Positions 38,214 to 47,606 of a DNA stretch of 64,000 nt are shown one piece after another; the stretch's first letter is position 1; each line of letters begins with the position of its first letter. Made by a program: the position numbers and the translations under genes. This stretch comes from Circinella umbellata (Eukaryota; Mucoromycota; Mucoromycetes; Mucorales; Lichtheimiaceae). The DNA lies in the NCBI GenBank assembly GCA_025093555.1, contig JAIWNF010000057.1, forward strand, positions 215,975 to 279,974, given 5' to 3'. The notes beneath the pieces are model-generated. The model was not told the DNA's origin, ran no database searches, and saw only the letters and a program-made list of their open reading frames with translations.

Positions 38214-40619
38214 TACCCACACACACTTTCTTCTTTTGCATTATTATGATCTTTCTACATCCTTGTGTCTATTTAATTGCTATATTTTATCTAGGGCCGG
38301 GGAGGAAAAAAGTTGATACAGCATACATATAAAAGATGTCGAAATTTTGTTTTTGTTTTTTTTTTGAAAAGATAAGAAATAATTCAAAGAAGGTGGTTTT
38401 CTCTTTGTTTGCTAAGGATAGTATAAAATATATTGATTTTTGGAGAGAGAATATAATTATATATGAATGAGAATAAATAATTGTTTTTTTAATTAACTTC
38501 TTAAGTGACCAGTTTCTTTTCTTGTCGAAAACCTATCTAATTGTGTAGCAAAGATGATGTGGATCGCAATACCTTTATCTAGAAATTTATCTAAAAAACT
38601 AACTTCTCCACTGAAGTCAATGTTTTTGTTGATGGTTTGATGATGCTTCAGGTCGGTTTATTAATTTCTTTTATATGATGTATAGTATTGAAAATAATAA
38701 AATGTATGTAGCTATTTTTTTTCTTTCTGTCCAAGCTTCATTTGGGCTCTTTTTTCAAAAAAAGATTATACTTGATAAAAGCTTTGTGACATTAATATAG
38801 AAAATCTATCCGTCCAACGCAAAAGAAGAATAATATTCAAGTAACCAGTCTATATATTGGTATATTTGCGTAAGGAATGTATGCCAATGGTAAGAAACAA
38901 AAAGATGTCGCTCTTCTTTCACCTAACAACTACATTAAACTCCCCCAGCATCTTTAATAGATAGTACAGCAGTGCTATCTTCTACCACTTATGAATTTGG
39001 ATTTTTTTTATCGTTATAACACTAGTTACTTAACCACCACTCTGGTCATAGTTTTTGTAATAGATGCAAAGCTGGCTCTATAATCAAAGTATTAGCCAAT
39101 TAGGAGCACCCCCCATATTATTTTTATTTCATGTACCTGTTATAATAAAAATTCAGTAACTGTTATAGTTGTTATAGCAACAATATGCTGTGCAAAAAAA
39201 GAGCTGTAATAATTTTAATTTTTTTTCTGAGAGTGAAAAATTTTTACACATAATACTAACAACTGCTACAATTGATTTTATATTAATCATGTTTTTAAGA
39301 ATAATAAAGTTGTTTTTATATATGTGTTTGTGTGTGTGTGTGTGTGTATTGTATTACATGTTTAAATATATATATTATTTATGAGAGAGAGAGAGAGAGA
39401 GAGACATATGGAAGTGTACTACATATAGACATTATAGGAAGGAATAGACACTATTGCGAAGATAAAGGAGATACTGTACTGTATGCATTTTTTGTTTGAT
39501 TGTCTTTTGGGAGTTTTGAAACATAATCCATCACAGCATTTCGCCATGAAAAGACAGACAGAAGGATCGAGACAGCCTCCAGAAGTCCTGAAAAGGAAGT
39601 GGGAAGAACAATTTCAATTGACCTTTTACGAATGTAAACCTCGTTGTCGACTTGAGTTAATGATTCAAAATAAATTTTGTCATCAATTGTAAGAACAGTA
39701 AATATGCGAGGATGATGGGAACAAGCGTTAGAACTGTTGGAGTTAACTACTCTTAATGCATTACAGTAAACTTTTTGAGTGTTGCTGATGTTCTTAGTTT
39801 CTTTTTCATATCCAAGGCCATCTGTAAATTCGATCATCATAATGGTTGCTTTTGGCTTTTTACCAGTAGTCATTAATCCATCCCACTTATGTCTTTTTGT
39901 TACATTGGCTTCAATTTCAATCCTATATATATATATGCCCAAAGTTAGTTTTAATTCAACAGCCAGGTTATATATATATATACATGTATACAAAAATCTA
40001 AAAAGGTCTTTACCATTCAATGTCAGTCTTTTTGTTATATTGTAAAAAAAGTGCATTGATGATTGGAATAACTCCATAAATGGCACTTGTATGTTCACCA
40101 TAATAACCCAATGATAGGATTAATTGGGAAAGCTAAGAAATCCAGCCTATATGATTGATACAATCATCTTTATATTTTTTTTACTGATCAAATCTCTATA
40201 TGTAATCTAACATCTCTTACTAACTTCTAGTAATTATTTCTAAAGCACACAAATCATGATGTTTATATGGATTAAATTTGACTGGTTCAATTATGGGCAT
40301 TCTAACTGCACCAATGAGGTCTTCTTGATCAGGATCAGCTGCTGCAATGATTTTCAATAATGAGGCATAATATTCATTAGGTACCCAATCTTGCTCGACT
40401 GGTTTGTTCAGCTTTTCAAATAAGTCAGCATCTCAACTGTTCTTGAAAAGATCATAAACTCCTGTCTCTATGAAATCGACTGTTAAAATTTTTAAAACTA
40501 AATTTTTATTAGATTATCTCTACTTTTATGTTTTAATTTTGAGTTTGTTCAGTGCCTACCTCATGTCAAATTGATCTACAACTTTCATCAATGGAATAAC
40601 TGCAGTATGAAGGTCAGTA

Positions 40620-41641
40620 GGAGGATTAAATATAAATCTGATGATTATAAAAACTTCTTTAATTTTTTATCATCTATAACATATATATAAATAATATAAT
40701 TAATGCTTATTATTTAGATTATTTATAACTTTAGCCCTAAACCACCACTACTACCACTACAATTAATAAATAATAACTACAAACAAAATAAATTCTTTAT
40801 TCCTTTTTCTGTCTGGTACAAATATCTTTAGATATTTATAGAAAGAAAAAGAATCCTTTCTTTTTTAAAATATTCCATGAATATTTTATTTTCTTTATTA
40901 TTAATTATATATATAAAAAACATTTAAAATCAATTGATTTTTATGTTTTTCAGAAATAAAAGTATATAAAAATAAAAGTTTAATTAAATAATAAGAATCA
41001 GCTCGCTACTGCAAGCTTTTCACCCTTTAGGGAGGTTCTTATTGATATTTATTTTTTAATATATTTAATATTTCAAGGTTCATATGAACCTCAAAAATTA
41101 ATACAATTAATTTTAAGAATTATATTTTTTATTAAATTATAATTTTCACATGTTAATTAAATGATTACGCAATAATTTTAATATGTGATATAATTTAAAA
41201 GTTAAAAAAATAAATTCTATAGAAAAAATTAAAATTAAAAAATTTAATTAATTTTTGATTGTTTTTAATTCTTTTTAAGATAAAATGTATCTGAATCTTT
41301 AATAAAGATTCTAAAAACATAATTTATATAACAAATAAATGTTTTATATGTATATAATTAATAACAAAGAAAATAAAATATTCGTGGAATATTTTAAAAA
41401 AGAAAGGATTCATTTTCTTTTTATAAATATCTAAAGATATTTGTACCAGACAGAAAAAGGAATAAAGAATTTATTTTGTTTGTAGTTATTATTTATTAAT
41501 TGTAGTGGTGGTAGTGGTGGTTTAGGGCTAAAGTTATAAATAATCTAAATAATAAGCATTAATTATATTATTTATATATATGTTATAGATGATAAAAAAT
41601 TAAAGAAGTTTTTGTAATCATCAGATTTATATTTAATCCTC
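40620..41641. mobile_element. Foldback MITE F1 with 306-bp nearly identical inverted arms, TA target site
   Basis: The left arm (40620-40927) and right arm (41336-41641) are inverse copies differing at only a handful of positions. TA flanks both sides (40618-40619, 41642-41643). The termini are GGAGGATTAAATATAAATCT and its complement. The centre (40928-41335) has no open frame. It contains a perfect 16-bp palindrome, AGGTTCATATGAACCT (41086-41101), and a TCACAT/ATGTGA stem. TA duplication and long arms fit a Tc1/mariner-type non-autonomous element. No transposase for it is seen in the window. Confidence 0.85.
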
Positions 41642-41643
41642 TA

Positions 41644-41710
41644 GATGAATATTCTAAATATTCATCAATATTTTATGTTAATTTATATAGAAAAGATATT
41701 TCTTTTCTAT
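41644..41710. other. 67-bp spacer made of two palindromes
   Basis: Lies between the two foldback elements and is absent from copy A. It contains ATGAATATT-CTA-AATATTCAT and AGAAAAGA-TATT-TCTTTTCT. It may be the remnant of a further MITE that first inserted at this site. Confidence 0.5.
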
Positions 41711-42860
41711 TAGGGAGTTAATCATTAATCTAGTGATTACAAATTTTTTTTAATCTATAATTTTGAATAATGCTAAGAGATTAAAAATATTTTTGATTTT
41801 CTTGGCATTGAAATATTAAAATAATAAAAAATATCAAAATTTATAAAATTTTGGATATTTTGGATATTTTGACATTTATGGAATTTATAAAAAGATAAAT
41901 TTATAACATATAGAAAAAGACAAACAATTTGTTTTATTTTTCACTACCACCTAAACTAATTTTAATTAATTATATATATTAAAAAATAAAAATCTATAAT
42001 ATAAATCTTGTTTTTCAGAAATAAAAATATAAAAATAAATAATAATTTAAGTCCTAAATTATTTTGTTTATTTTGTAATATATTTAATATTTCTATAGTT
42101 AAAATATATTTTTTTTTATTTTTAGATTTCACATGATAATTTACATGTGATAAAAATAAAGGGTAAAAAATAAATTTTAAAAAAGAATAAGATTCTAAAA
42201 ACAAGAAAATCATTGATTTTATTTGTCTTTTAATATATAATAATTAATTAAAATTAGTTTAGGTGGTAGTGAAAATGTTTTCATAAAATCCATAAAATCC
42301 ATAAATTTCAAAATATCCAAAATTTTATAAATTTTGATATTTTTTATTATTTTTTTCCAAGGTTCCAAAAAAAAATTTGGGTTCCCAGCAAAATTGGAAC
42401 CCGTCGGAGTAATAACTAATGTTATTGGCCAAATTTTTGTCAAATAACAATTGTTATTAACTTTTGGGTTCCCACTTTCGTTCCTCGCATATTACTACTA
42501 CTATGATTTTTTTCTATTATAATTAAATATGGTTTTGTGTCAAAATGCATTAATAAAAAAAAAAGCAATAAAAAAATGATTTTTTTTTTCAACATGATTG
42601 TGTATTTATTCCTTCAACATGGGATATCAGTTATATCTATCTTTTTACATAAATCTTAAAAAAAATATCCTCTTCGTTATGTACAAGAGATATACTTCTT
42701 TTCTTTTATTCAACCCATTTATTATTCTCATATCAACGCATAAATTTATTTTTTTGAGAGTGTGTTAATACAATGTTTTGAAAAAAAAATCTAAAAGTAT
42801 AGTTACTTTTTTTTTTAGTATATATCATTTTCTATTAATAGCACCAAGTTACGACGCTAA

Positions 42861-43093
42861 ATTATTGCGTGCTTTGCTTTTGACGATTCACGTTACTGCG
42901 CTGATTGGCTTCTTGCATGATATACATTATTGCGTGCTTTAGCTTCTTGCATGATTTATCTTATTGCGTGCTTTGACTTCTTGGACGATTTATATTATTG
43001 CGTGCTTTCCCTTTTGGCATGATTTATCCTATTGCGTGCTTTGACGTTATGGGTGGTTTTTATTATTGGGTACTTTTTACTATTGCGTTATAT
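42861..43093. repeat. 34-bp tandem repeat array, about 7 units
   Basis: The core TATTGCGTGCTTT recurs with starts at about 42864, 42895 (diverged), 42929, 42963, 42997, 43031 and 43065, plus a partial copy at 43082. Spacing is 34 bp in most cases. Units continue with variants of a CTTCTTGCATGATTTAT segment. It lies inside the Crypton-type element about 230 bp upstream of the recombinase ATG and is much less AT-rich than the surroundings. Confidence 0.85.
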
Positions 43094-43171
43094 TCATCAT
43101 CATTAGCAAATCGAAACTAATTCTATTCAATACACGCTTTTTGCTATACATGGCCATTGATAAGAATTCAA

Positions 43172-43179
43172 TATAAATA
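43172..43179 (+). promoter_or_regulatory. TATA-like box upstream of recombinase gene
   Basis: TATAAATA lies about 150 bp before the recombinase ATG and just after the 34-bp repeat array, a plausible core promoter position. Predicted from sequence only. Confidence 0.35.
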
Positions 43180-43319
43180 GAGAGAATATTTTATTTTAAT
43201 ATGTAAACTTCATTTCACTTTTAATATTTTGTATCTTGTTGACATATTATTGCCTCCTTTTCTCATTAATTTCTATTAATATAACATCCATCTACTCAAT
43301 AACATCTTTTTTTCTTAAA

Positions 43320-46166
43320 ATGTCTTCCCCCAATCAACAAAGCCAACCATCAAACTCCCGATCTGATGCCCAATCTACCACCCGTCGTCAAGCAAAAGAA
43401 GATCATGAGAGATATGTTGAGAAATTGATTAATGATCATATTCCTCATTTTGCAAACTTATATAAAAAGAAAAAAGGTAACATCAAGAAGCGAAAATTAC
43501 AAGAAAGCAGCTCTACTGGTGAAGATGAAACCTCTTCGGAATTCGTTGGAAACAATGGTCATATATCAGAAAGAGTGTTTGAAAATCAAGAGACTTTAGT
43601 CAAGGAAAAGGCCTATCGAGAAATACAAGAGTCTCGTGGATATAATACTTCTACATCCTATTGTGCTAAGCAAGTCGAATTCCTTATTTTCTGTGATCAG
43701 TATTATGCCCGCCGTCCTCTTGCAACGCGTCATCAAGCTACTGGTGACAAACTTCTTTCATTTCTTTATCAAAAGGTAGTATATAAAATATATTGTTGGG
43801 GTCCGAAAAAGAAGTATATCTATATCTTTACTAACTATTATTTTTATAATATATATATAGGTGATTAATCGTCAGCTTCGTAAGCCTGGTACAAAACACA
43901 TTGAAGAATCAAACATCGATAATAATGAGGGACTTGATGAAGAAACGATTAAAACCAATGCCATTCAAAAAAAATTATCCTACAGTACCTGTAATGTTTA
44001 CGTATCTGCAATTGTCGACCTTTGGAATTATCAACGGCTCATGTGTTTCAACAGCACTGAATCTCCACGTACAAAGGTCATTACTAAACTCCTCAAAGTA
44101 GTTCGAATGCGGGAAGCAAACAACAATCGGGAGAATAATGTTGATCGCGCCACAACTTCCATTTCAAATGGCTATACAACAAAACTCCAAGTAGCAGCTA
44201 TTAGTAAACACCTCTATAACAACCCTGAACAATTTTATAAGTTCAGCTTTCGAAATGCAATTGCCTTTTTGATGTCGCATTATCTATTGCTTCGAGGGGA
44301 ATCCGTGCGAAATATCGAGTTTGCCGATTTACAGTTCCAAGAGGTACCAAAAGTAGGAGCTGAGGGCACTTATCCAATTATGATGATGATTTTTAATCAA
44401 GGAAAAACCAACAAGTTTAATAAGACCCAGACAGGCGCTTGTATGCGCAACAAAATGGTTGAAATATGTCCATTTATGGCGTTGAGCTTCCATTTCTTTT
44501 GGAGATGGCATTGTCAAAAAGAAACTTTTCCCAACATGGAAAATAATGGAAACTGGTTCCAGCTTAAGGTGCTCAATGGTGCAAGACCTCAGTCGAGATC
44601 ATCAGAGAAGAAAGGAAAAGGAAAGGGGCCAGAAAGAACAGGTAATTTTTCAAATTTTGATGTCTCTATAGGATGAATAGATTCTAACCGTATAGTTTCC
44701 GTTTATTTTCTTAGGAGCTGACAGTGTGGTTGTTGGTAATGATGATGGTGAGGAATCAAGCGACGATGAAATTATTGAAGCCGGAAATCAGAATCCATTG
44801 GAAACAGCCATTTCGAAAGGAACCCACACCCGGTTTATGAAAATTGCTCTGAATTCTGCCGGCATATTTGTAACAAGAAAAGTAACTCATGTTCCAAGGT
44901 CTTCTGCTGCAAAAATGGCTGACTTGGCTGGTGTACCTGAATCGCAGATACGAAGAATGGGGCAGTGGAACACTGATACAATGACAAACTCATACCTCGA
45001 CTCTCTTCCTCGCCAGTTCATGAGAGTGATGGCTGGTTTCGAGAATGATGCGAGCTACCACCTTATAAGAGGCATAGAAGAACCATGTTCTGATTTAAAA
45101 AGAATGGTATTTCCTTGGGTGGATTACTGGCGCGATCGCCATGCCAACAATGCGGTTAATCAAACATCTGGTTCGGCTGATTCTTTTTTGCTTCTAATTA
45201 ATTGTTTCAAGACAACGTTTTTACAAGATGCGGCAGTAATGATGGATGTAATTCCTGAACACCCTATTTGGAAACATGAGCTTTTCAAAACGCAGCTTTT
45301 TCTTGATTTTCAAAGGTATAAACAATATATATAGATTTCTTATTAATGGCTCTTTATATCTAAACATCCTACTTTTATCTTCCTACTTCGTTTATAGCAA
45401 AGTCAAGAGTCATATCACTAGCAACACCGAACTAGAATCATCAATTTTAGCAAGATTCGCACCAGAAGGCGAAATGCAGCTTTCTAGTATCAATCAGATA
45501 CTGAGAGAGTTTAACGAACGCCAGAGACAATCTGACCAAGCACAGAGAGAGTTACAGCAAGCATTCAACAATGTTATTAGTGGAAAGCAGCAGTTACAAC
45601 TATCTGTTAGGTTGAATAATGACAACCAGGCAACAGAGACAACTGGGACAGTTGCATCCTCTCTTCACACCAATATCGACAACACCACCACCAACATCTC
45701 ATCTCCTCTACAACAGCTCTCAGAAAGTACCAGCACTTTGATTGACGAAGTCCCCATCATTAACAACACTCCTAATACGCCACCAAACGCCACCATTTCC
45801 TTACCCTACACCAATGAAGGAATTCCCATTTATAAAATGAGTCGACAAGTAGCAACAGTAACTGATCTTTGGGATGAATGGATGGTTGGTCGAGATGGTT
45901 TTTGGTCCATTGAAGAGTTGGAGTCTAAGTGGGGGACTAAATGGAGAAGTCAAGACCGCAAATGGTTCAATATTCGAAAAAAGATTATTGATGCCGTTAA
46001 TGATCTTCAGAAAGATCTTGGGCTTTCTTCAAGTTCTGCAATAAGTGTGCTTCAAGGTGTGATGAACGCGCGACATTGGTCTTTGGATCGCTTAGGTACA
46101 GAATTGCAAAAAGGCACCTATTTCCCCTCAACAGAAACTAAGAGAAGAAAATTGGGTCTTCCTTGA
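43320..46166 (+). CDS. Crypton-type tyrosine recombinase with GCR1_C-like domain, 4 exons, intact
   Basis: Exons 43320-43775, 43861-44641, 44715-45315 and 45398-46166 join in frame into 868 residues. The N-terminal part is polar and basic, with a SAM-like core-binding region around VNVYVSAIVDLW-type helices (residues about 190-215). Catalytic signatures are present in order: Arg in HYLLLRGESVRNIEF (about 295), a Lys-rich hairpin with NQGKTNKFNK, HxxR in VTHVPRSSAAKMADLAGV (about 470), Trp in RRMGQWNTD (about 495) and the nucleophile Tyr in TNSYLDSLP (about 505). After a Gln-rich coiled coil (about 640-680), the C-terminus (about 765-815) has VTDLWDEWMVGRDG and KWRSQDRKWFNIRKKI, matching the GCR1_C DNA-binding domain found in fungal Cryptons. 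No stop or frameshift is seen, so it may be active. Confidence 0.9.
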
Positions 46167-47606
46167 TAATAATAGTTGTAGTTTTTTTTTCTTTTGTTTA
46201 AATCATTCATTGAATAGAATTTTTATAATAAATATGTCTTGCAAAAAAAAAAAATCTCAATGACCCTTAATGTGAGTTATTTTAAACTGGGTTCCAAAAA
46301 AGCGGGGAACCTTGGCTGGCACCCACCTTAGGAGTTTGGTAAATAATCCTTTATTATTTTAATATTTCAATGCCAAGAAAATCAAAAATATTTTATATTT
46401 TGATTTTAATCTCTTGGTATTATTCAAAATTATAGATTATAAAAAATTTAATTTTTTTTTGTAATCACTAGATTAATAATTAACTCCCTAGGTGTATGCA
46501 TGGTAGACTGGATAACTGGAGGATCAGTAGATGATGATGGTAATGATATTGAATTGGCAAGGGAGTGATACTGTTTCTGAGCCAGGTCTCTAATGTCTTC
46601 AACAATTGATTCCATTGTACTAGCAGCTACATCTATCATCTTCTCAGCTACTTCTAATTTTCGTTTGGCCACTCTTTTGTTGCTTACACCTCTCTAATGA
46701 GTTTCATAATCTGAGCCAAATTCGGAAGCTTAATTGGCAGATAGCTATAGTTACAAGAAATAATAAAGCATCGATACAGGAATAAAGGCAATGATGTTAA
46801 TTACTGTACTAACTGCTCTATTTCTTATTCACAATTTCAACATCAAATTTTTTTTTTGGAGAGCTTACACTCATATTCTTTCTTGCTTTGAGTATATTTT
46901 TTTGGTGGTACTTGTCGGCTTTCTCGGCATAGTCAAGAGCATGGTCAAAAGTCATGTTTGTGATGGCTTCAGTAGCATCAAGCTGCTGGGCAAAATCGAA
47001 GTAGTCATATATCAATACCCTGGGGCATCTTGCTCTTGTGCTTTGTTGATTTACTCATTGTTTATAATCAAAGGGGCTTCTTGACATGTTATTAAAAAAT
47101 ATATTTCAGTATAGTCAGAGGATCAGTAAAAGAAAAGTAAAAAAAAAAAAGTAAAAGACAAGTTTGGGAGTATATCAATGAGAATAAAAAAACGCTTTTA
47201 TTTTATTTGCGAGATATAACTGATGTACAAAGAAATAAAACTGATTTTCCTAATTTTTATGGGTCACAACAAATAAGTAAATGTTATGCAGTAACAAGGA
47301 AAACAGTGATCATTCGAGTTCAAATAATTTGTTGATCAAAGGCATATGTAAATCATATGATAGCGGGGATTGATCATTGGACTGAAAACAAAAAAAAACA
47401 TAAACAAGAATTGGATAGCACCAAATTAAGTAAAAGCCTAAAATGTAATGCATGTGTTTGCTACTATTTTCAAGCCACAGGTCATATCGTAGCTATTTGT
47501 CCAAGTTGATGCAAGTGTTGTGGTGATTTCATCCTCATTTCACATGTAAAGAATCTTCAAGAAAACAACAATCATCATCCTCTACTTTATTAATTACATT
47601 AACACA

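Larger units (their letters stand above)
42354..46349 (+). mobile_element. Crypton-type tyrosine recombinase element, about 4.0 kb
   Basis: The boundaries are set by comparing the interrupted F2 arm with the intact arm and by the 11-bp direct repeat. The left end starts TTTCCAAGGTTCC. Near the right end is GGAACCTTGG (46306-46315), an inverted match to the left CCAAGGTTCC (42357-42366), but it lies 34 bp inside the right boundary, so there is no proper terminal inverted repeat. The motif GGGTTCC(A/C) recurs in both orientations near both ends (about 42380, 42400, 42465, 46290, 46305). Cargo is one spliced gene, an intact tyrosine recombinase, preceded by a 34-bp tandem array. This organisation is that of fungal Cryptons, which move as DNA by YR recombination. 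Confidence 0.85.
42343..46360. repeat. 11-bp direct repeat flanking the recombinase element
   Basis: TTTATTATTTT occurs at 42343-42353 and again at 46350-46360. The other arm of F2 shows a single copy in the same context, so this is either a target duplication or the short identity used by the recombinase. The motif is AT-rich, so its exact length is uncertain. Confidence 0.65.
41713..46488. mobile_element. Foldback MITE F2, split by a tyrosine recombinase element
   Basis: The termini GGGAGTTAATCATTAATC (left) and the complement ending AACTCCC (right) are flanked by TA (41711-41712, 46489-46490). The left arm 41713 to about 42000 pairs first with 42240-42353 and then, across the inserted 4-kb element, with 46361-46488. 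Removing 42354-46349 plus one 11-bp repeat gives a foldback of about 770 bp. It shares end motifs and internal segments (GTTTTTCAGAAATAAAA, GATTCTAAAAACA) with F1. F2 was therefore present before the recombinase element entered. Confidence 0.8.
39490..47087 (-). pseudogene. Pseudogene, paralogue of the 452-aa protein gene
   Basis: Copy B counterpart of the gene at 30833-32551. The start region (ATG at 47085-47087) reads ten codons and then hits TGA where copy A has TGG. Exon 2 is split by the 5.9-kb transposon insertion at 40620-46488. The old stop is changed, so the last exon reads on past it into PKDNQTKNAY. Several conserved codons and a splice region near 40160 also differ. The last exon (about 39508-39922) stays open and about 90% similar in protein to copy A, so decay is recent or partial. 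Confidence 0.85.
37505..47606. repeat. Segmental duplication, copy B (with transposon insertions)
   Basis: Homologous to 29065-33035 in three blocks: 37505-37939, 38214-40619 and 46489-47606. The blocks are split by insertions at 37940-38213 and 40620-46488 that are absent from copy A. At the distal end copy B keeps about 70 bp of gag zinc-knuckle sequence (near 47450-47525) that is deleted from copy A. Confidence 0.85.

Noticed and set aside
42861..43093. CRISPR array
   Set aside because: The 34-bp units are contiguous degenerate tandem repeats without unique spacers, and the genome is eukaryotic.
42354..46349. Classical TIR DNA transposon
   Set aside because: The only inverted match (CCAAGGTTCC) is short and not terminal on the right, and the encoded protein is a tyrosine recombinase, not a DDE transposase.
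40618..46490. One single large transposon with mismatched ends
   Set aside because: The left end at 40620 pairs with 41641, and the end at 41713 pairs with 46488 far better than 40620 pairs with 46488; two adjacent elements explain the data.
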